Assembly: GCA_013388905.1 (NCBI GenBank)
Contig: JACAEI010000033.1
Coordinates: 1-47,453, forward strand
DNA: 47,453 nt
Source of the DNA: Candidatus Bathyarchaeota archaeon
Lineage (GTDB): Archaea; Thermoproteota; Bathyarchaeia; Bathyarchaeales; Bathycorpusculaceae
Reading direction: 5' to 3'
The notes beneath the pieces are model-generated. The model made no database searches, had not been told where the DNA came from, and worked only from the letters and a program-made list of their open reading frames with translations. A program made the position numbers and the translations under genes. Numbering within the stretch: the first letter of the stretch is position 1; every line of letters starts with the position of its first letter. Shown one piece after another: positions 24,302-32,752 of the stretch.

Positions 24302-24961
24302 TTGGTGCTTCCAGCAGAAACAGAAGAGCGCGTGAAACGTAGAGCGCTAAGTGTTTGTCAAGAACATCTGCGTAAGGTTTTAGACTTAACAAGAAAGATT
24401 CCGCAGATAATAGACTGCTTTATAAAAAATGATAAGGAAAAGGCAAGACAGCTTTTTGCTGAAATCAGAAGTGGTGAAGACGAGGTTGACAAAGCGAGGC
24501 GTCTAGTTTCGCAGGAATTGGCTGAAATAGGCGCTATTTTGCTCAGCAGAGAAGATTTTCTAAGATTTACAAACTTGACAAGCGAAATTGCGGATTTTTC
24601 TGAAGGCATAGCTTTTCGCCTTGTTGAAATCATGGACCATAACTGGAATGTTCCTATGGACATAAAGAAGGATTTACTGAAGCTTTCAGAAGCAGTTTTT
24701 GATTCTCTGCTTAAGCTTAGAGAAACAGCTATGGTTCTAAGCTACGGCTCAACTAAAGCTATGGAAAAAGCCAAGGATGTTGAGGTTGCTGAACGGGTTG
24801 TGGATGAAATTTATCGCGAGCTCGAAATTAAACTGCTTAGCAGCAAACTCGAATTTCCTCCGTTAATACTTCTGAGAGATGTTTTACAGCTTTTAGAAGA
24901 TTCCGCAGACAAGGCTGAAGACGCCGCTGACGCCGCACGCATCTTATCATTCATTATATAA
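24302..24961 (+). CDS. DUF47/PhoU-like protein
   Basis: A 219-residue, almost wholly helical protein with the PhoU-like (TIGR00153) pattern: repeated charged three-helix units such as IRSGEDEVDKARRLVSQELAEIG and FTNLTSEIADFSEGIAFRLVEIM, and the closing LLEDSADKAEDAADAARILSFII. Relatives bind metal clusters and regulate phosphate transport, often beside a Pit transporter. None is present here, so its partner is unknown. TTG start at 24302; EndA follows 16 bp later on the same strand. Confidence 0.85.
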   Translation: MVLPAETEERVKRRALSVCQEHLRKVLDLTRKIPQIIDCFIKNDKEKARQLFAEIRSGEDEVDKARRLVSQELAEIGAILLSREDFLRFTNLTSEIADFSEGIAFRLVEIMDHNWNVPMDIKKDLLKLSEAVFDSLLKLRETAMVLSYGSTKAMEKAKDVEVAERVVDEIYRELEIKLLSSKLEFPPLILLRDVLQLLEDSADKAEDAADAARILSFII

Positions 24962-24977
24962 AAGGCGAAAAGATATC

Positions 24978-25535
24978 ATGCCTAAAAAAATCGAAGTTGA
25001 ATTTATTGAAAACTTTCTGGTTGTATGGAACACGACTTACGGCTCAGAACTGTATAAAATGGGTTTTTACGGAAAACCTCTTGGAATAGCCAAACCAAAA
25101 ATCCCAGAGTTTAACGTACCTCTAATTCTAGATTTGATGGAAGGCGTATATCTTGCTGAGAAAAAGGCAATAACAGTTTATGAAGGTGCAGAGAAAAGAA
25201 AGGTTAGCCTTAAAACATTACGTCAGCGAGCCAAACATCTGTATGAAGATTTCGAGGAAAAATATGCTGTTTACCATGATTTGCGCAATAACGGCTTAAT
25301 CGTCACACCTGGCATAAAATTTGGATGCGATTTTGCCGTTTATAAACATGGACCTGGTGTTGAGCATGCGCCTTTCATGGTTTCTGTTAAAAATGCCAAG
25401 TCTGAAATAACTGCAACTGAAATTGTGAAGGCTGGAAGACTTGCCACAACTGTGCGAAAAAGATTCATTATTGCAGTGCCAGATGTTGACAAAGAGAAGA
25501 TTCGATATCTAATGTTTAAGTGGTTTAAAGCCTAA
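24978..25535 (+). CDS. endA: tRNA-splicing endonuclease EndA
   Basis: A 185-residue protein of the short homotetramer class. The N-terminal domain is followed by the catalytic domain (about 90-185) with the triad Tyr122 (FAVYKHG), His130 (GVEHAPF) and Lys161 (TTVRKRF). It cuts bulge-helix-bulge structures in pre-tRNA and pre-rRNA. Homotetrameric enzymes usually need strict bulge-helix-bulge motifs; heterotetramers tolerate relaxed ones. This matters for the non-canonical insertion in the tRNA at 428-526. ATG at 24978; close behind the DUF47 gene. Confidence 0.94.
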   Translation: MPKKIEVEFIENFLVVWNTTYGSELYKMGFYGKPLGIAKPKIPEFNVPLILDLMEGVYLAEKKAITVYEGAEKRKVSLKTLRQRAKHLYEDFEEKYAVYHDLRNNGLIVTPGIKFGCDFAVYKHGPGVEHAPFMVSVKNAKSEITATEIVKAGRLATTVRKRFIIAVPDVDKEKIRYLMFKWFKA

Positions 25536-25577
25536 ATATCTACAATGCAAAAAGGCTAGTTTTGGAGGAGGCTTCTG

Positions 25578-25783
25578 TTGGAATTAAAGCAGATTTTTGA
25601 GATGCAAAGAAAATTTGACCGAAAGCTTGGATGGAATAACTACGAAAAGTGCCGCACACCTAAAGATGTTTTGAAGTTTATGGAGCAACCGTTCTTGTGA
25701 TGGTTGAAGAGTTGGTGAAATATCTAGAATTCGAAAGCAATACTACCGTGAAAAACAAAGCTTTACCTCGAAGAGATAACCTA
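25578..25783 (+). pseudogene. Remnant of a MazG-like nucleotide pyrophosphohydrolase gene
   Basis: A good Shine-Dalgarno sequence (GGAGGAGG) leads to a TTG at 25578 and the frame MELKQIFEMQRKFDRKLGW, typical of the N terminus of archaeal MazG-like pyrophosphohydrolases. It stops at 25698-25700 after 40 codons. The next expected residues (VLVMVEELVKYL) continue in another frame from about 25690, and the catalytic E-x-x-E/D metal helices are then lost. I read this as a frameshifted and truncated relic. A real 40-residue product is the alternative. Confidence 0.55.
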
Positions 25784-26257
25784 CTACTGGCGTTTTGTCA
25801 AAATAACTTTCAATAATTCTTCTTCCAATGTGGGTTCTTGTGGGTTCTCAATTATTCTTCCAATTTCATTGCCTTCTCTATCGAACAACAGTATAAGCGG
25901 AATATTGTTAACCTGGAATGTTTTCACTTCTGGAGGCGAAGGCGGAATTCTCCACTTTTTCTCCATATTCAATGGGTCTTTCTTTAAGCCGCCGAAGATT
26001 CTGACATCGATTCCCGTTGCTTCTGATATAAGGGCTAAGACTGGTATGTTCGCTGTGCAATCTTTACACCATTCTGCAGAAAAAGCCACAATTACATATT
26101 TGTTTGCGAGTTTCTTCAGTTGAGTTATGATTTCTTGCTTAAGCTGGTAGGTCTGTTTTCGCGTTAAAAATTTCTGCCGAAAAGGCTGTTCTAAGCTGTT
26201 TATGTATTGGTTTACTGAAACCGTCCTTTTCTCGATCTCCGTTAGATTTATTTTCAT
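25784..26257 (-). CDS. Thioredoxin-fold protein
   Basis: A 157-residue protein. A ~50-residue helical N-terminal extension leads into a thioredoxin fold: KYVIVAFSAEWCKDCTANIPVLALISEATGIDV, with the redox pair W-C-K-D-C, then a cis-Pro region VNNIPLILLFDREGNEIGRIIE. No signal peptide or membrane anchor is seen, so it likely acts in the cytosol as a disulfide reductase. It lies downstream of the nucleotidyltransferase gene on the same strand, about 130 bp away. Confidence 0.85.
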   Translation of the reverse strand: MKINLTEIEKRTVSVNQYINSLEQPFRQKFLTRKQTYQLKQEIITQLKKLANKYVIVAFSAEWCKDCTANIPVLALISEATGIDVRIFGGLKKDPLNMEKKWRIPPSPPEVKTFQVNNIPLILLFDREGNEIGRIIENPQEPTLEEELLKVILTKRQ

Positions 26258-26385
26258 TTTTACCCATGCTTTGTCTTTTTACTCTCATATGATAGGAGTC
26301 AGACTTTTTGGTGTTTTGGCTCAATTTCTATTTTACATTTTGCTTCTATAAAATGAGTAGGATTTCGCAGTTACATATTCAAAAT

Positions 26386-27675
26386 TTAGCTTGCCATCAG
26401 CGTTTGATTCGAGAATTCTCCTCTCACATATTGATGTGGATAAATTTTTGTAGCATTTAGTCTGCATCCCTCTGCTATGGTTACATCATCAGCAATGACT
26501 GAAACCGCATCTATCTTTGTCCTCTTCTGTGCGCTTGAAAGAATCGTCACGTGCCGTCCTATAATGCTTTCTTTTATCTCTGCTTTTTCGCCAACTATAA
26601 CTCTGTCCATGAGTGCAGAGTTTTCGATTATAACGCCTTTGTCTATTTTTGTGTAATTGTCAATGCACGAATTTGCTATTCTTACGCCGTCGCTTATATT
26701 GCAGTGCCTTCCAATTAGAACAGCGCCTTCTATCTCTATTTTTCCTTGTTTGATTTTTCTGATGATTTCTTGTCTCCGCTTAAGAGATTCTGAGCTTTCG
26801 CCTTGAACCCATATTTTTGCACTCTCATTTATTCTTCCACCGAAATCTGTTAGTGAACTGAAGTGTCCTTCCAGCATGTCTTGCATGGCTTCTAGATAGC
26901 GTTTTGGAGTGCCCACATCAAACCAGCATCCCTTAAGCGTGTAGCCATATACTGGTCTTCCTGTTTGTATCACGTAAGGAATGAAATCGTAACCAAAGTC
27001 TAGGCGTTTTCTTTCCTTGATTATTTGTTTGACGCCTTTTTCTTTGAAGATTTTCGTTATTTCCGGCGAAACCATGTATAAGCCTGTATTGGCAAGATTG
27101 GATGGTGCCTCTTTAGGGGTTGGTTTTTCGACAAATCGTGATATGCGCTTGTCTTTGTCTATGTCCGCTATTCCAAAGCCTTCAACGTCTGGTACTTCTC
27201 TTAGCGCGATGGTCATTATTGCGCCTTTTTTCTCATGGAACTCCACAAGTTCTTTAACGTTTACGTCGAAGATGTTGTCGCCTTGCACTGCAAAAACTGG
27301 GGCTTTAACATTGTAGTATTCCATGCTAATTCTTGCAGAATCTGCGCTTCCAAAGTCGTCAATGTTTGGCTGATATTTTATGTGAACGCGTGGGCTTATT
27401 CCATATCTTGAGGAAAAACCATAGCCAGATTCAAAATAGTCGTGTAAATCCCTATAATTTGTGTAGCCTTTCACTCCGAAAATGAAGTTTCGGATTCCTT
27501 GCTTTGCAAGAGATAACAATGAAAATTCTATTAAAGGTCTATTCACAATGCGTAGGCAAGCCTTGCTGGTCTCAGCTGTAAGCGGAAGCAGACGCTTGGC
27601 TTTTCCGCCCACTGGAATTATTACCCTTAATCTTTCCGTTGCATAATTGTCATTCAAAGGCTTGCCATCCAACAA
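26386..27675 (-). CDS. Sugar-phosphate nucleotidyltransferase with left-handed beta-helix, unusual nucleotide loop
   Basis: A 429-residue protein. An N-terminal nucleotidyltransferase domain (about 10-270: VIIPVGGKAKRLLPLTAETSKA, FAVQGDNIFD, GCWFDVGTPKRYLEA) is followed by hexapeptide repeats (about 310-410: IEGAVLIGRHCNISDGVRIANSCI... GEKAEIKESIIGRHVTI). Such proteins activate sugar phosphates to NDP-sugars for surface glycans. The nucleotide-binding loop, normally G-G-x-G-T-R-L, here reads GGKAKRL, and the usual P-K is S-K. Sugar and nucleotide specificity cannot be assigned. Confidence 0.85.
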   Translation of the reverse strand: MLDGKPLNDNYATERLRVIIPVGGKAKRLLPLTAETSKACLRIVNRPLIEFSLLSLAKQGIRNFIFGVKGYTNYRDLHDYFESGYGFSSRYGISPRVHIKYQPNIDDFGSADSARISMEYYNVKAPVFAVQGDNIFDVNVKELVEFHEKKGAIMTIALREVPDVEGFGIADIDKDKRISRFVEKPTPKEAPSNLANTGLYMVSPEITKIFKEKGVKQIIKERKRLDFGYDFIPYVIQTGRPVYGYTLKGCWFDVGTPKRYLEAMQDMLEGHFSSLTDFGGRINESAKIWVQGESSESLKRRQEIIRKIKQGKIEIEGAVLIGRHCNISDGVRIANSCIDNYTKIDKGVIIENSALMDRVIVGEKAEIKESIIGRHVTILSSAQKRTKIDAVSVIADDVTIAEGCRLNATKIYPHQYVRGEFSNQTLMAS

Positions 27676-27730
27676 ACTTTGAGAAATGGTTTATCCGCCT
27701 AAACGTATTAAACTTTCGAATCTAATCGAG

Positions 27731-27741
27731 AATTTTATAAC
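27731..27741 (+). promoter_or_regulatory. Candidate TATA box of the UbiA-family gene
   Basis: AATTTTATAAC lies about 40-50 bp upstream of the ATG at 27780 in the gap divergent from the nucleotidyltransferase gene. Confidence 0.45.
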
Positions 27742-27779
27742 TTTAATACAAACAATGCTATTGCAAGGCTTGAGCGATA

Positions 27780-28631
27780 ATGGGAAAATTTAGCGGCTAT
27801 TTGCGCCTAATGCGTCCAGTGAATTGTTTGATGATGGGTCTCGCTGTCATAGTTGGCGCTATTCTTGCTGCGCCCAATATGCTAAGTGCTTTATGGCAAA
27901 ACTTTGCTTATGGTTTCATTACGGGTTTTATGTTGACTGCTGCGTCTATGGCTATAAATGATTATTACGATAGAGAAATCGACGCAGTAAATGAGCCAAA
28001 TCGTCCCATTCCGAGCGGCTTAATCAAACCAAAAAAAGCGCTTATGTTTGCATCAGTTCTCACAATAATCGGTTTTGCAAGTGCATACCTGACAAGCATC
28101 CTCTGCCTTTTTATAGCAATTATCGCATGGATAATCTTTGTAATCTATACCACTGTGGGAAAGCGTAGCGGATTGCCTGGCAATTTCCTTGTAAGCGCTT
28201 GTGTGGCGATTCCCTTCATATATGGAGGCGTAGCAATCGTTAACAATGTGGAATTAAACATTTTGATTTTCGCTTCAATGGCTTTTCTTTCGAATACTGG
28301 CAGAGAAATTACAAAAGGCATTGTAGATGTTCAAGGCGACAAAATGCGGAACGTGAAAACTTTAGCGGTACGCTTTGGCGAAAAAACAGCAGCCTTGTCA
28401 GCTGTCGCATTTTATATTTTCGCGGTTTTTTTAAGCCCCATACCGTGGCTTCTGAGTTCAGCTTCTATATGGTTCGTTCCTTTGGTGACAGTATTCGACA
28501 TTGGACTTGTCACATTGTCATTTATGCTTCTCAAAAATTATTCGAGGGAAAACGCCAGAAAAGTTAAAGACGTTGTTCTTTTGTGGTTTATCATTGGATT
28601 ATTAGCATTCATTGCTGCTGCAATAAGGTAA
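27780..28631 (+). CDS. UbiA prenyltransferase, probable digeranylgeranylglyceryl phosphate synthase
   Basis: A 283-residue membrane protein with about eight spans. The two Asp-rich prenyl diphosphate/Mg2+ motifs are present: NDYYDREIDAVNEPNRPIPSG and, in the second half, TKGIVDVQGDKMRNVKTLAVRFG. The length and motif variants match archaeal DGGGP synthase, which adds the second geranylgeranyl chain to glycerol-1-phosphate, a core step of ether-lipid synthesis. ATG at 27780. Confidence 0.9.
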   Translation: MGKFSGYLRLMRPVNCLMMGLAVIVGAILAAPNMLSALWQNFAYGFITGFMLTAASMAINDYYDREIDAVNEPNRPIPSGLIKPKKALMFASVLTIIGFASAYLTSILCLFIAIIAWIIFVIYTTVGKRSGLPGNFLVSACVAIPFIYGGVAIVNNVELNILIFASMAFLSNTGREITKGIVDVQGDKMRNVKTLAVRFGEKTAALSAVAFYIFAVFLSPIPWLLSSASIWFVPLVTVFDIGLVTLSFMLLKNYSRENARKVKDVVLLWFIIGLLAFIAAAIR

Positions 28632-28659
28632 GCCTAAATGTCCAGCGTATTTCGTCGCT

Positions 28660-28676
28660 GTTCTAAAAATTGGAAT
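28660..28676. promoter_or_regulatory. GTTCTAA dyad, site 1 (upstream of winged-helix gene)
   Basis: GTTCTAAAAATTGGAAT is an imperfect 7-3-7 dyad next to the TATA-like TTATAAACC (28676-28684). Its left half is identical to that of site 2 (29162-29178). It is placed where a repressor would block the winged-helix gene's promoter. Confidence 0.4.
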
Positions 28677-28712
28677 TATAAACCTCCCCGCTTAAATAAT
28701 ATTTGTTGAAGC

Positions 28713-29168
28713 GTGCCATCTCTGAACACCGATGACGAAACAAAACTGGAATATGTGCTTCGTGGAAAAGATTGGAAAGTCTATTGGCTTCTCTTAAAAA
28801 ATAACAGACCCATGAGTGTCCGCGAAGTCCAGAAAGCCTTACACTTCAGCAGTCCCAGCGTAGCGCATCATCATCTTGAACAGCTACGTGGATTAGGACT
28901 ATTGCAAAAAGAGGTTTCCAGCGGCGATTATGTCCTAGTTAGTGAAGTCAAAATTGGAGTATTGCGACACTTTGTGAAGCTAGGAAAACTTTTGTTTCCA
29001 AGATATTTATTTTACGCAGTTTTTTCCACTACCTCCTATCTTTTTTATCTTTTAGTGCTGATGCAAAGCTTTACTCGCGAAAACTTGTTTATTGCCTTTT
29101 TTGGAGCGATAATCTTGGTAATTTTTTGGTATGAAACTATTTGCATATGGTCTTTAAGACCGTTCTAA
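28713..29168 (+). CDS. Membrane-anchored winged-helix transcriptional regulator
   Basis: A 151-residue protein. The N-terminal winged helix (about 10-75: YWLLLKNNRPMSVREVQKALHFSSPSVAHHHLEQLRGLGLLQKE) resembles ArsR/MarR-type archaeal regulators. Two membrane helices follow (about 95-118 and 124-147). This is a one-component, membrane-tethered regulator layout. GTG start at 28713. It lies upstream of, and in the same direction as, a secreted beta-propeller gene 74 bp later, and dyads of the GTTCTAA type precede both genes. The signal it senses is unknown. Confidence 0.8.
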   Translation: MPSLNTDDETKLEYVLRGKDWKVYWLLLKNNRPMSVREVQKALHFSSPSVAHHHLEQLRGLGLLQKEVSSGDYVLVSEVKIGVLRHFVKLGKLLFPRYLFYAVFSTTSYLFYLLVLMQSFTRENLFIAFFGAIILVIFWYETICIWSLRPF

Positions 29169-29178
29169 TTTTTAGAAC
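29162..29178. promoter_or_regulatory. GTTCTAA palindrome, site 2 (upstream of beta-propeller gene)
   Basis: GTTCTAATTTTTAGAAC is a perfect palindrome with 7-bp arms and a 3-bp centre. It overlaps the stop codon of the winged-helix gene and lies 65 bp before the beta-propeller ATG. It could be an operator; an A/T-rich transcript hairpin is the alternative. Confidence 0.5.
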
Positions 29179-29242
29179 AGGTTGTACTAATGCTTAGGAT
29201 AAAATTGCCGCAAGTCGCTATTCTTGGCAAGGTGAAAGTCAA

Positions 29243-31039
29243 ATGCAGAGAGAAATTAAAAAACGTGCAGGGCTTTACGGAGCTGCCGCTGTCCTTTTAG
29301 CTTTAGTGTTGGGTTCAATGTTCTATAGCGTAAGTATAATACCGCAGCAGATTCAGTCGCCTCCTCAGCCTTCACTCTTTAAAACATTCTCATCCGCAGA
29401 AGAAATCAAAAGCTATTTGACAGCCAATTCTAGAACCTATGCGCCATTCTTGTTCGTTGGTCCTGCGGACGCCAATTTTGGTCAAGTGCGAACAATGATG
29501 GAATCTTCACAAAATTCTTTTGCGACTGCGCCTGGTTTGACGCAAGAACCCACGTACTCCACAACGAACATTCAAGTTTCAGGAGTTGACGAAGCTGACA
29601 TCGTAAAAACTGACGGAAAATATCTCTACGTAATGTCGGGCACTAATGTGTTTATTTTGAAGGCTTATCCAAGCGAAGAAGCAGAAATTGTCTCTAAGAT
29701 AGCTTTTAACGACACTAATCTTGTGGGTATCTTTGTAAGTGGATCAAGTAACAGATTGGCTGTGTTAGGAAGCAAATACAAGTTTCCAGAGTTTTATTTT
29801 AGGCAGTTTGCTGGAAGCGTTATAGTAGATGTTAAAACTTTCTTGAACGTTTACGATATTTCAAACAAGTCAGCGCCTTCTTTTTTGACGAATTTCACGA
29901 TTACAGGTAGCTACTTCAGTTCAAGGATGATAGGCGATTATGTCTACTTTGTTGTAAGCCAACCAGCCTACATAATCCTCGAAACTGTAATCCTCCCAAA
30001 AATCATCACAAACGATGGAATAAAGGAAATACCCGCTTCAGAAGTTTTCTACTCAGAAGCCTCAGACAACTACTTCATGTACACAACAGTTGTTGCAATG
30101 AATATAGCCACTGCAGAAGAACCCGCCTATAAGACGCTTATGCTTGGCGGAACAAGCAGCATGTACGTTTCACCAAACAACATCTACATAACTTTTCCAG
30201 AACCATACGAAAAAACAGCAGTATACAGAATACGCATCGAAAACAGTACAATTAGCCCTGAAGCCAAAGGTAAAGTTCCGGGACGTGAGCTTAACCAATT
30301 TTCAATGGACGAGTATGGCGACCACTTTAGAATAGCAACTACAACAAGGATAAATTGGGCAGCAGCCAGCAACAATCTGTATATATTAAACATGAACCTA
30401 AGCATCCTAGGAAAACTGGAAAACATTGCACCAAATGAAAATTTAGACTCTGCCAGATTCATCGGAAATCGATGTTATCTTTCCACTTCAGTCATACGTA
30501 TAGACCCGTTCTTTGTAATTGACGTTGAAAATGCCACTAAACCTAAAATCTTGGGCTATCTGAAGATTCCCGGATTTATGAGATATCTGCATCCATACGA
30601 TGAAAACCACATTATTGGCGTAGGCAGAGACGAGAACAACAGTGTAAAAATCTCAATTTTCGACGTTACAAATGTAAGTGCACCAATCGAGATTGACATG
30701 TATTCTGTCCCAGGTGATTGGTCTGATTCAACCGTTTTGACAGATCACAAAGCCTTCTTGTTTGAGAAATCTAGGGATTTGCTGGCGATTCCGGTGTCAG
30801 CCTATTATTGGGACAAGTATTGGCAGTGGCAAGGTCTCTATGTTTTCAACATAACCTTGAGCAATGGCATCGTTCTGAGAGGAAATGTGACTCATCTAGA
30901 GGACACTGCTTACTATTGGAATTGTCAAGTGAAAAGAGCGCTTTACATTGACAATGTGCTTTACACAGTATCTGACATAAAAGTGAAACTTAACAGACTG
31001 GAAGACTTGGCGTTCATAAAGGAAATTCTGTTGCCTTAG
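29243..31039 (+). CDS. Secreted/anchored beta-propeller domain protein (Beta_propel/PF09826-like)
   Basis: A 598-residue protein. A basic N terminus plus hydrophobic helix (about 10-30: AGLYGAAAVLLALVLGSMFYSV) acts as signal or anchor. The hallmark of this family, TNIQVSGVDEADIVKTDGKYLYVMSG, is at about 108-133. The rest is repeated beta-sheet blades, with pieces such as FLNVYDISNKSAPSFLTNF and FFVIDVENATKPKILGYLKIPGF, ending in VTHLEDTAYYWNCQVKRALYIDNVLYTVSD. It faces the outside of the cell. Function is unknown; a sensor or binding role is inferred from its pairing with the membrane regulator. Confidence 0.85.
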   Translation: MQREIKKRAGLYGAAAVLLALVLGSMFYSVSIIPQQIQSPPQPSLFKTFSSAEEIKSYLTANSRTYAPFLFVGPADANFGQVRTMMESSQNSFATAPGLTQEPTYSTTNIQVSGVDEADIVKTDGKYLYVMSGTNVFILKAYPSEEAEIVSKIAFNDTNLVGIFVSGSSNRLAVLGSKYKFPEFYFRQFAGSVIVDVKTFLNVYDISNKSAPSFLTNFTITGSYFSSRMIGDYVYFVVSQPAYIILETVILPKIITNDGIKEIPASEVFYSEASDNYFMYTTVVAMNIATAEEPAYKTLMLGGTSSMYVSPNNIYITFPEPYEKTAVYRIRIENSTISPEAKGKVPGRELNQFSMDEYGDHFRIATTTRINWAAASNNLYILNMNLSILGKLENIAPNENLDSARFIGNRCYLSTSVIRIDPFFVIDVENATKPKILGYLKIPGFMRYLHPYDENHIIGVGRDENNSVKISIFDVTNVSAPIEIDMYSVPGDWSDSTVLTDHKAFLFEKSRDLLAIPVSAYYWDKYWQWQGLYVFNITLSNGIVLRGNVTHLEDTAYYWNCQVKRALYIDNVLYTVSDIKVKLNRLEDLAFIKEILLP

Positions 31040-31319
31040 AGCTTTCCTCTTTTTTCCACTTTTTACTGTTATTTTTCGGGCTTTCGAATTGAGGCTCCAT
31101 TTCTTCTTAAAGCAGTAGTATAAAGCACCTCTTGGGTTTTCATGAAAACTAGTTAGAGAAAATTTGCTGGTCTTTCCCGCTGAATCCGTCAACTTCTATT
31201 TCTATAAGCTCATCAGCATTTTTGCATTCAACCAGTTTGCTTCGGCTAATTTCTTCACTTCGAAAATTGCATTTTTCAAGTTAACAATTTTGAGCGATTT
31301 TTCTTCCCTATAGAATGCA
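31040..31319. other. Intergenic region with possible relic
   Basis: A convergent 280-bp gap between the beta-propeller and CDF genes. On the minus strand, about 31149-31280, a 43-codon open stretch without a start codon includes KLVECKNADELIEIEVDGF and looks coding-like. It may be a gene remnant, but I cannot assign a family. Confidence 0.3.
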
Positions 31320-32693
31320 TTAATCCGATTCTGCATGGACGGTTACTACAGTTTCTGGAAACTCGTTTCTTATGTTCTTTTCAATTAACGAAGCGATTCT
31401 ATGCGCTTCTTCTATTGATACGTGGCTTGTGAAACTGCAATCGATATTTATATAATGCTTTTTATCAGCCACATAGGTTACTATTCTTCTGCATCGTAAA
31501 GCTTGTGGAAAACCTTCTAAAGTCTTGCGAACTATTTTCCTTATCTCGTTTTCATCTACCTTAGAAACTTTCTTGAACTTAGCGCTGAAAGGTTCCATGT
31601 GTACCGTCACATTTTCGACTTCACGTATTCTTGAATTTATTCTATTTTCAATTTCTCCTGCTATTTCATGAGCTTCTTGAATTGAGAGTTTCGGGTCAAC
31701 TCGTGCATGTAGTGTTATGTAGAGTTTTCCATCAGCATAAACCGCTGTGATTTTATGTGCCTCTTTTACGCCTTCAACTTCTGTTGCCAGTTTCTCCACA
31801 ATTCCCTCTGTTCGCATCTCTGCTTTCAATGGTTCAATATGTATTGTAATGTCGGCATTTCCTATGAAGTTTTTTAACTTATTTTCTATCTTCGAAGCTA
31901 TGTTATGCGCTTCTTCGAGGTTCACATATTCAGGAACTTGGACTGAAGCTTCCACAAAGGTTTTGGTGCCTGCTTTTCTAACTCTTAAGTTTTCGCATTT
32001 GTATACTCCTTTTGTGGAGATAATTTCTTTTCTAATTTTTTCAGCAACATCTTTTGATATTGCGTCACTTAGTTCCATGCCGCTGCTCCAAATCAGTCTA
32101 ATACTTAAGTAAACAAGAAGAATGCTCAAAATTGTTGAGGCTATGGAGTCGCCATTATAAAACCCACGGGTTGCAAACCCAAAGCCCAAAAGTGCTATAA
32201 GTGTTGAACCCAAATCAGCAATGGCATGGTAAAATCCAACCTTCAAAGTGGCGCTTTCACTTTCTGGCGCCTTCTTGAAAGTCCCAACTCTTAAAAAATC
32301 TATGAACAAGGTATAACCAATCGCTATGAAACCTGCAAACTCAACTTCTGGGTTTATGTAAGATTGGCTAGCAATAATTCTGGGAACAGCCTCAAACATC
32401 ACTAGCAGTGCTAATCCTATTAGCATTATTCCACCCATCATCCCACCCAGTGCCTCTAATTTTTCATGTCCATACATGTGTTCCTCATCTGGAGGCTTCA
32501 ACGACGCACGCATGGCAACGAAAAGACCCAAAGCTGTCAATGCGTCAAGTAGCGCATGAAGCCCATCGGTTAAAATTGCCAAACTGCCAACAACTAGCCC
32601 TATTGATGCTTCTACAAAAACTACGCTTGCTATGGCAATAGTCGAAAGCTTAAGAGCTTTTAGCTTATACCTTTCTTCTGCTGATTTTTGCAT
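31320..32693 (-). CDS. Cation diffusion facilitator (CDF) metal transporter with three C-terminal ZT-dimer domains
   Basis: About 457 residues from MQKSAEERYKLK. Six membrane helices (about 10-215) carry the two metal-site motifs: H-A-L-L-D in TM2 (ILTDGLHALLDA) and H-A-I-A-D in TM5 (VGFYHAIADLG), the HxxxD/HxxxD pattern of zinc-type exporters. The soluble tail is a triplicated ferredoxin-like dimerisation domain ending in IHIEPL, VHMEPF and VHAESD; ordinary CDFs have one. The frame is open to 32747, but ATG at 32693 suits the family. A perfect palindrome lies 46 bp upstream. Confidence 0.9.
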   Translation of the reverse strand: MQKSAEERYKLKALKLSTIAIASVVFVEASIGLVVGSLAILTDGLHALLDALTALGLFVAMRASLKPPDEEHMYGHEKLEALGGMMGGIMLIGLALLVMFEAVPRIIASQSYINPEVEFAGFIAIGYTLFIDFLRVGTFKKAPESESATLKVGFYHAIADLGSTLIALLGFGFATRGFYNGDSIASTILSILLVYLSIRLIWSSGMELSDAISKDVAEKIRKEIISTKGVYKCENLRVRKAGTKTFVEASVQVPEYVNLEEAHNIASKIENKLKNFIGNADITIHIEPLKAEMRTEGIVEKLATEVEGVKEAHKITAVYADGKLYITLHARVDPKLSIQEAHEIAGEIENRINSRIREVENVTVHMEPFSAKFKKVSKVDENEIRKIVRKTLEGFPQALRCRRIVTYVADKKHYINIDCSFTSHVSIEEAHRIASLIEKNIRNEFPETVVTVHAESD

Positions 32694-32738
32694 CACTATT
32701 CGGTTATTATGGCATAAGATTTGAGATTTAAGAATTAT

Positions 32739-32752
32739 GTGTAACATTACAC
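32739..32752. promoter_or_regulatory. Putative metal-responsive operator palindrome
   Basis: GTGTAACATTACAC is a perfect inverted repeat (GTGTAA-CA-TTACAC) 46 bp upstream of the CDF ATG. Further TGTGTAA half-sites follow in the same 144-bp gap before the AsnRS gene (near 32770 and 32795). Clustered half-sites fit an ArsR- or DtxR-like regulator site. Confidence 0.5.

Noticed and set aside
31149-31280. Minus-strand coding-like stretch downstream of the CDF gene
   Set aside because: No start codon and no recognisable family; kept only as a remark under the intergenic entry.
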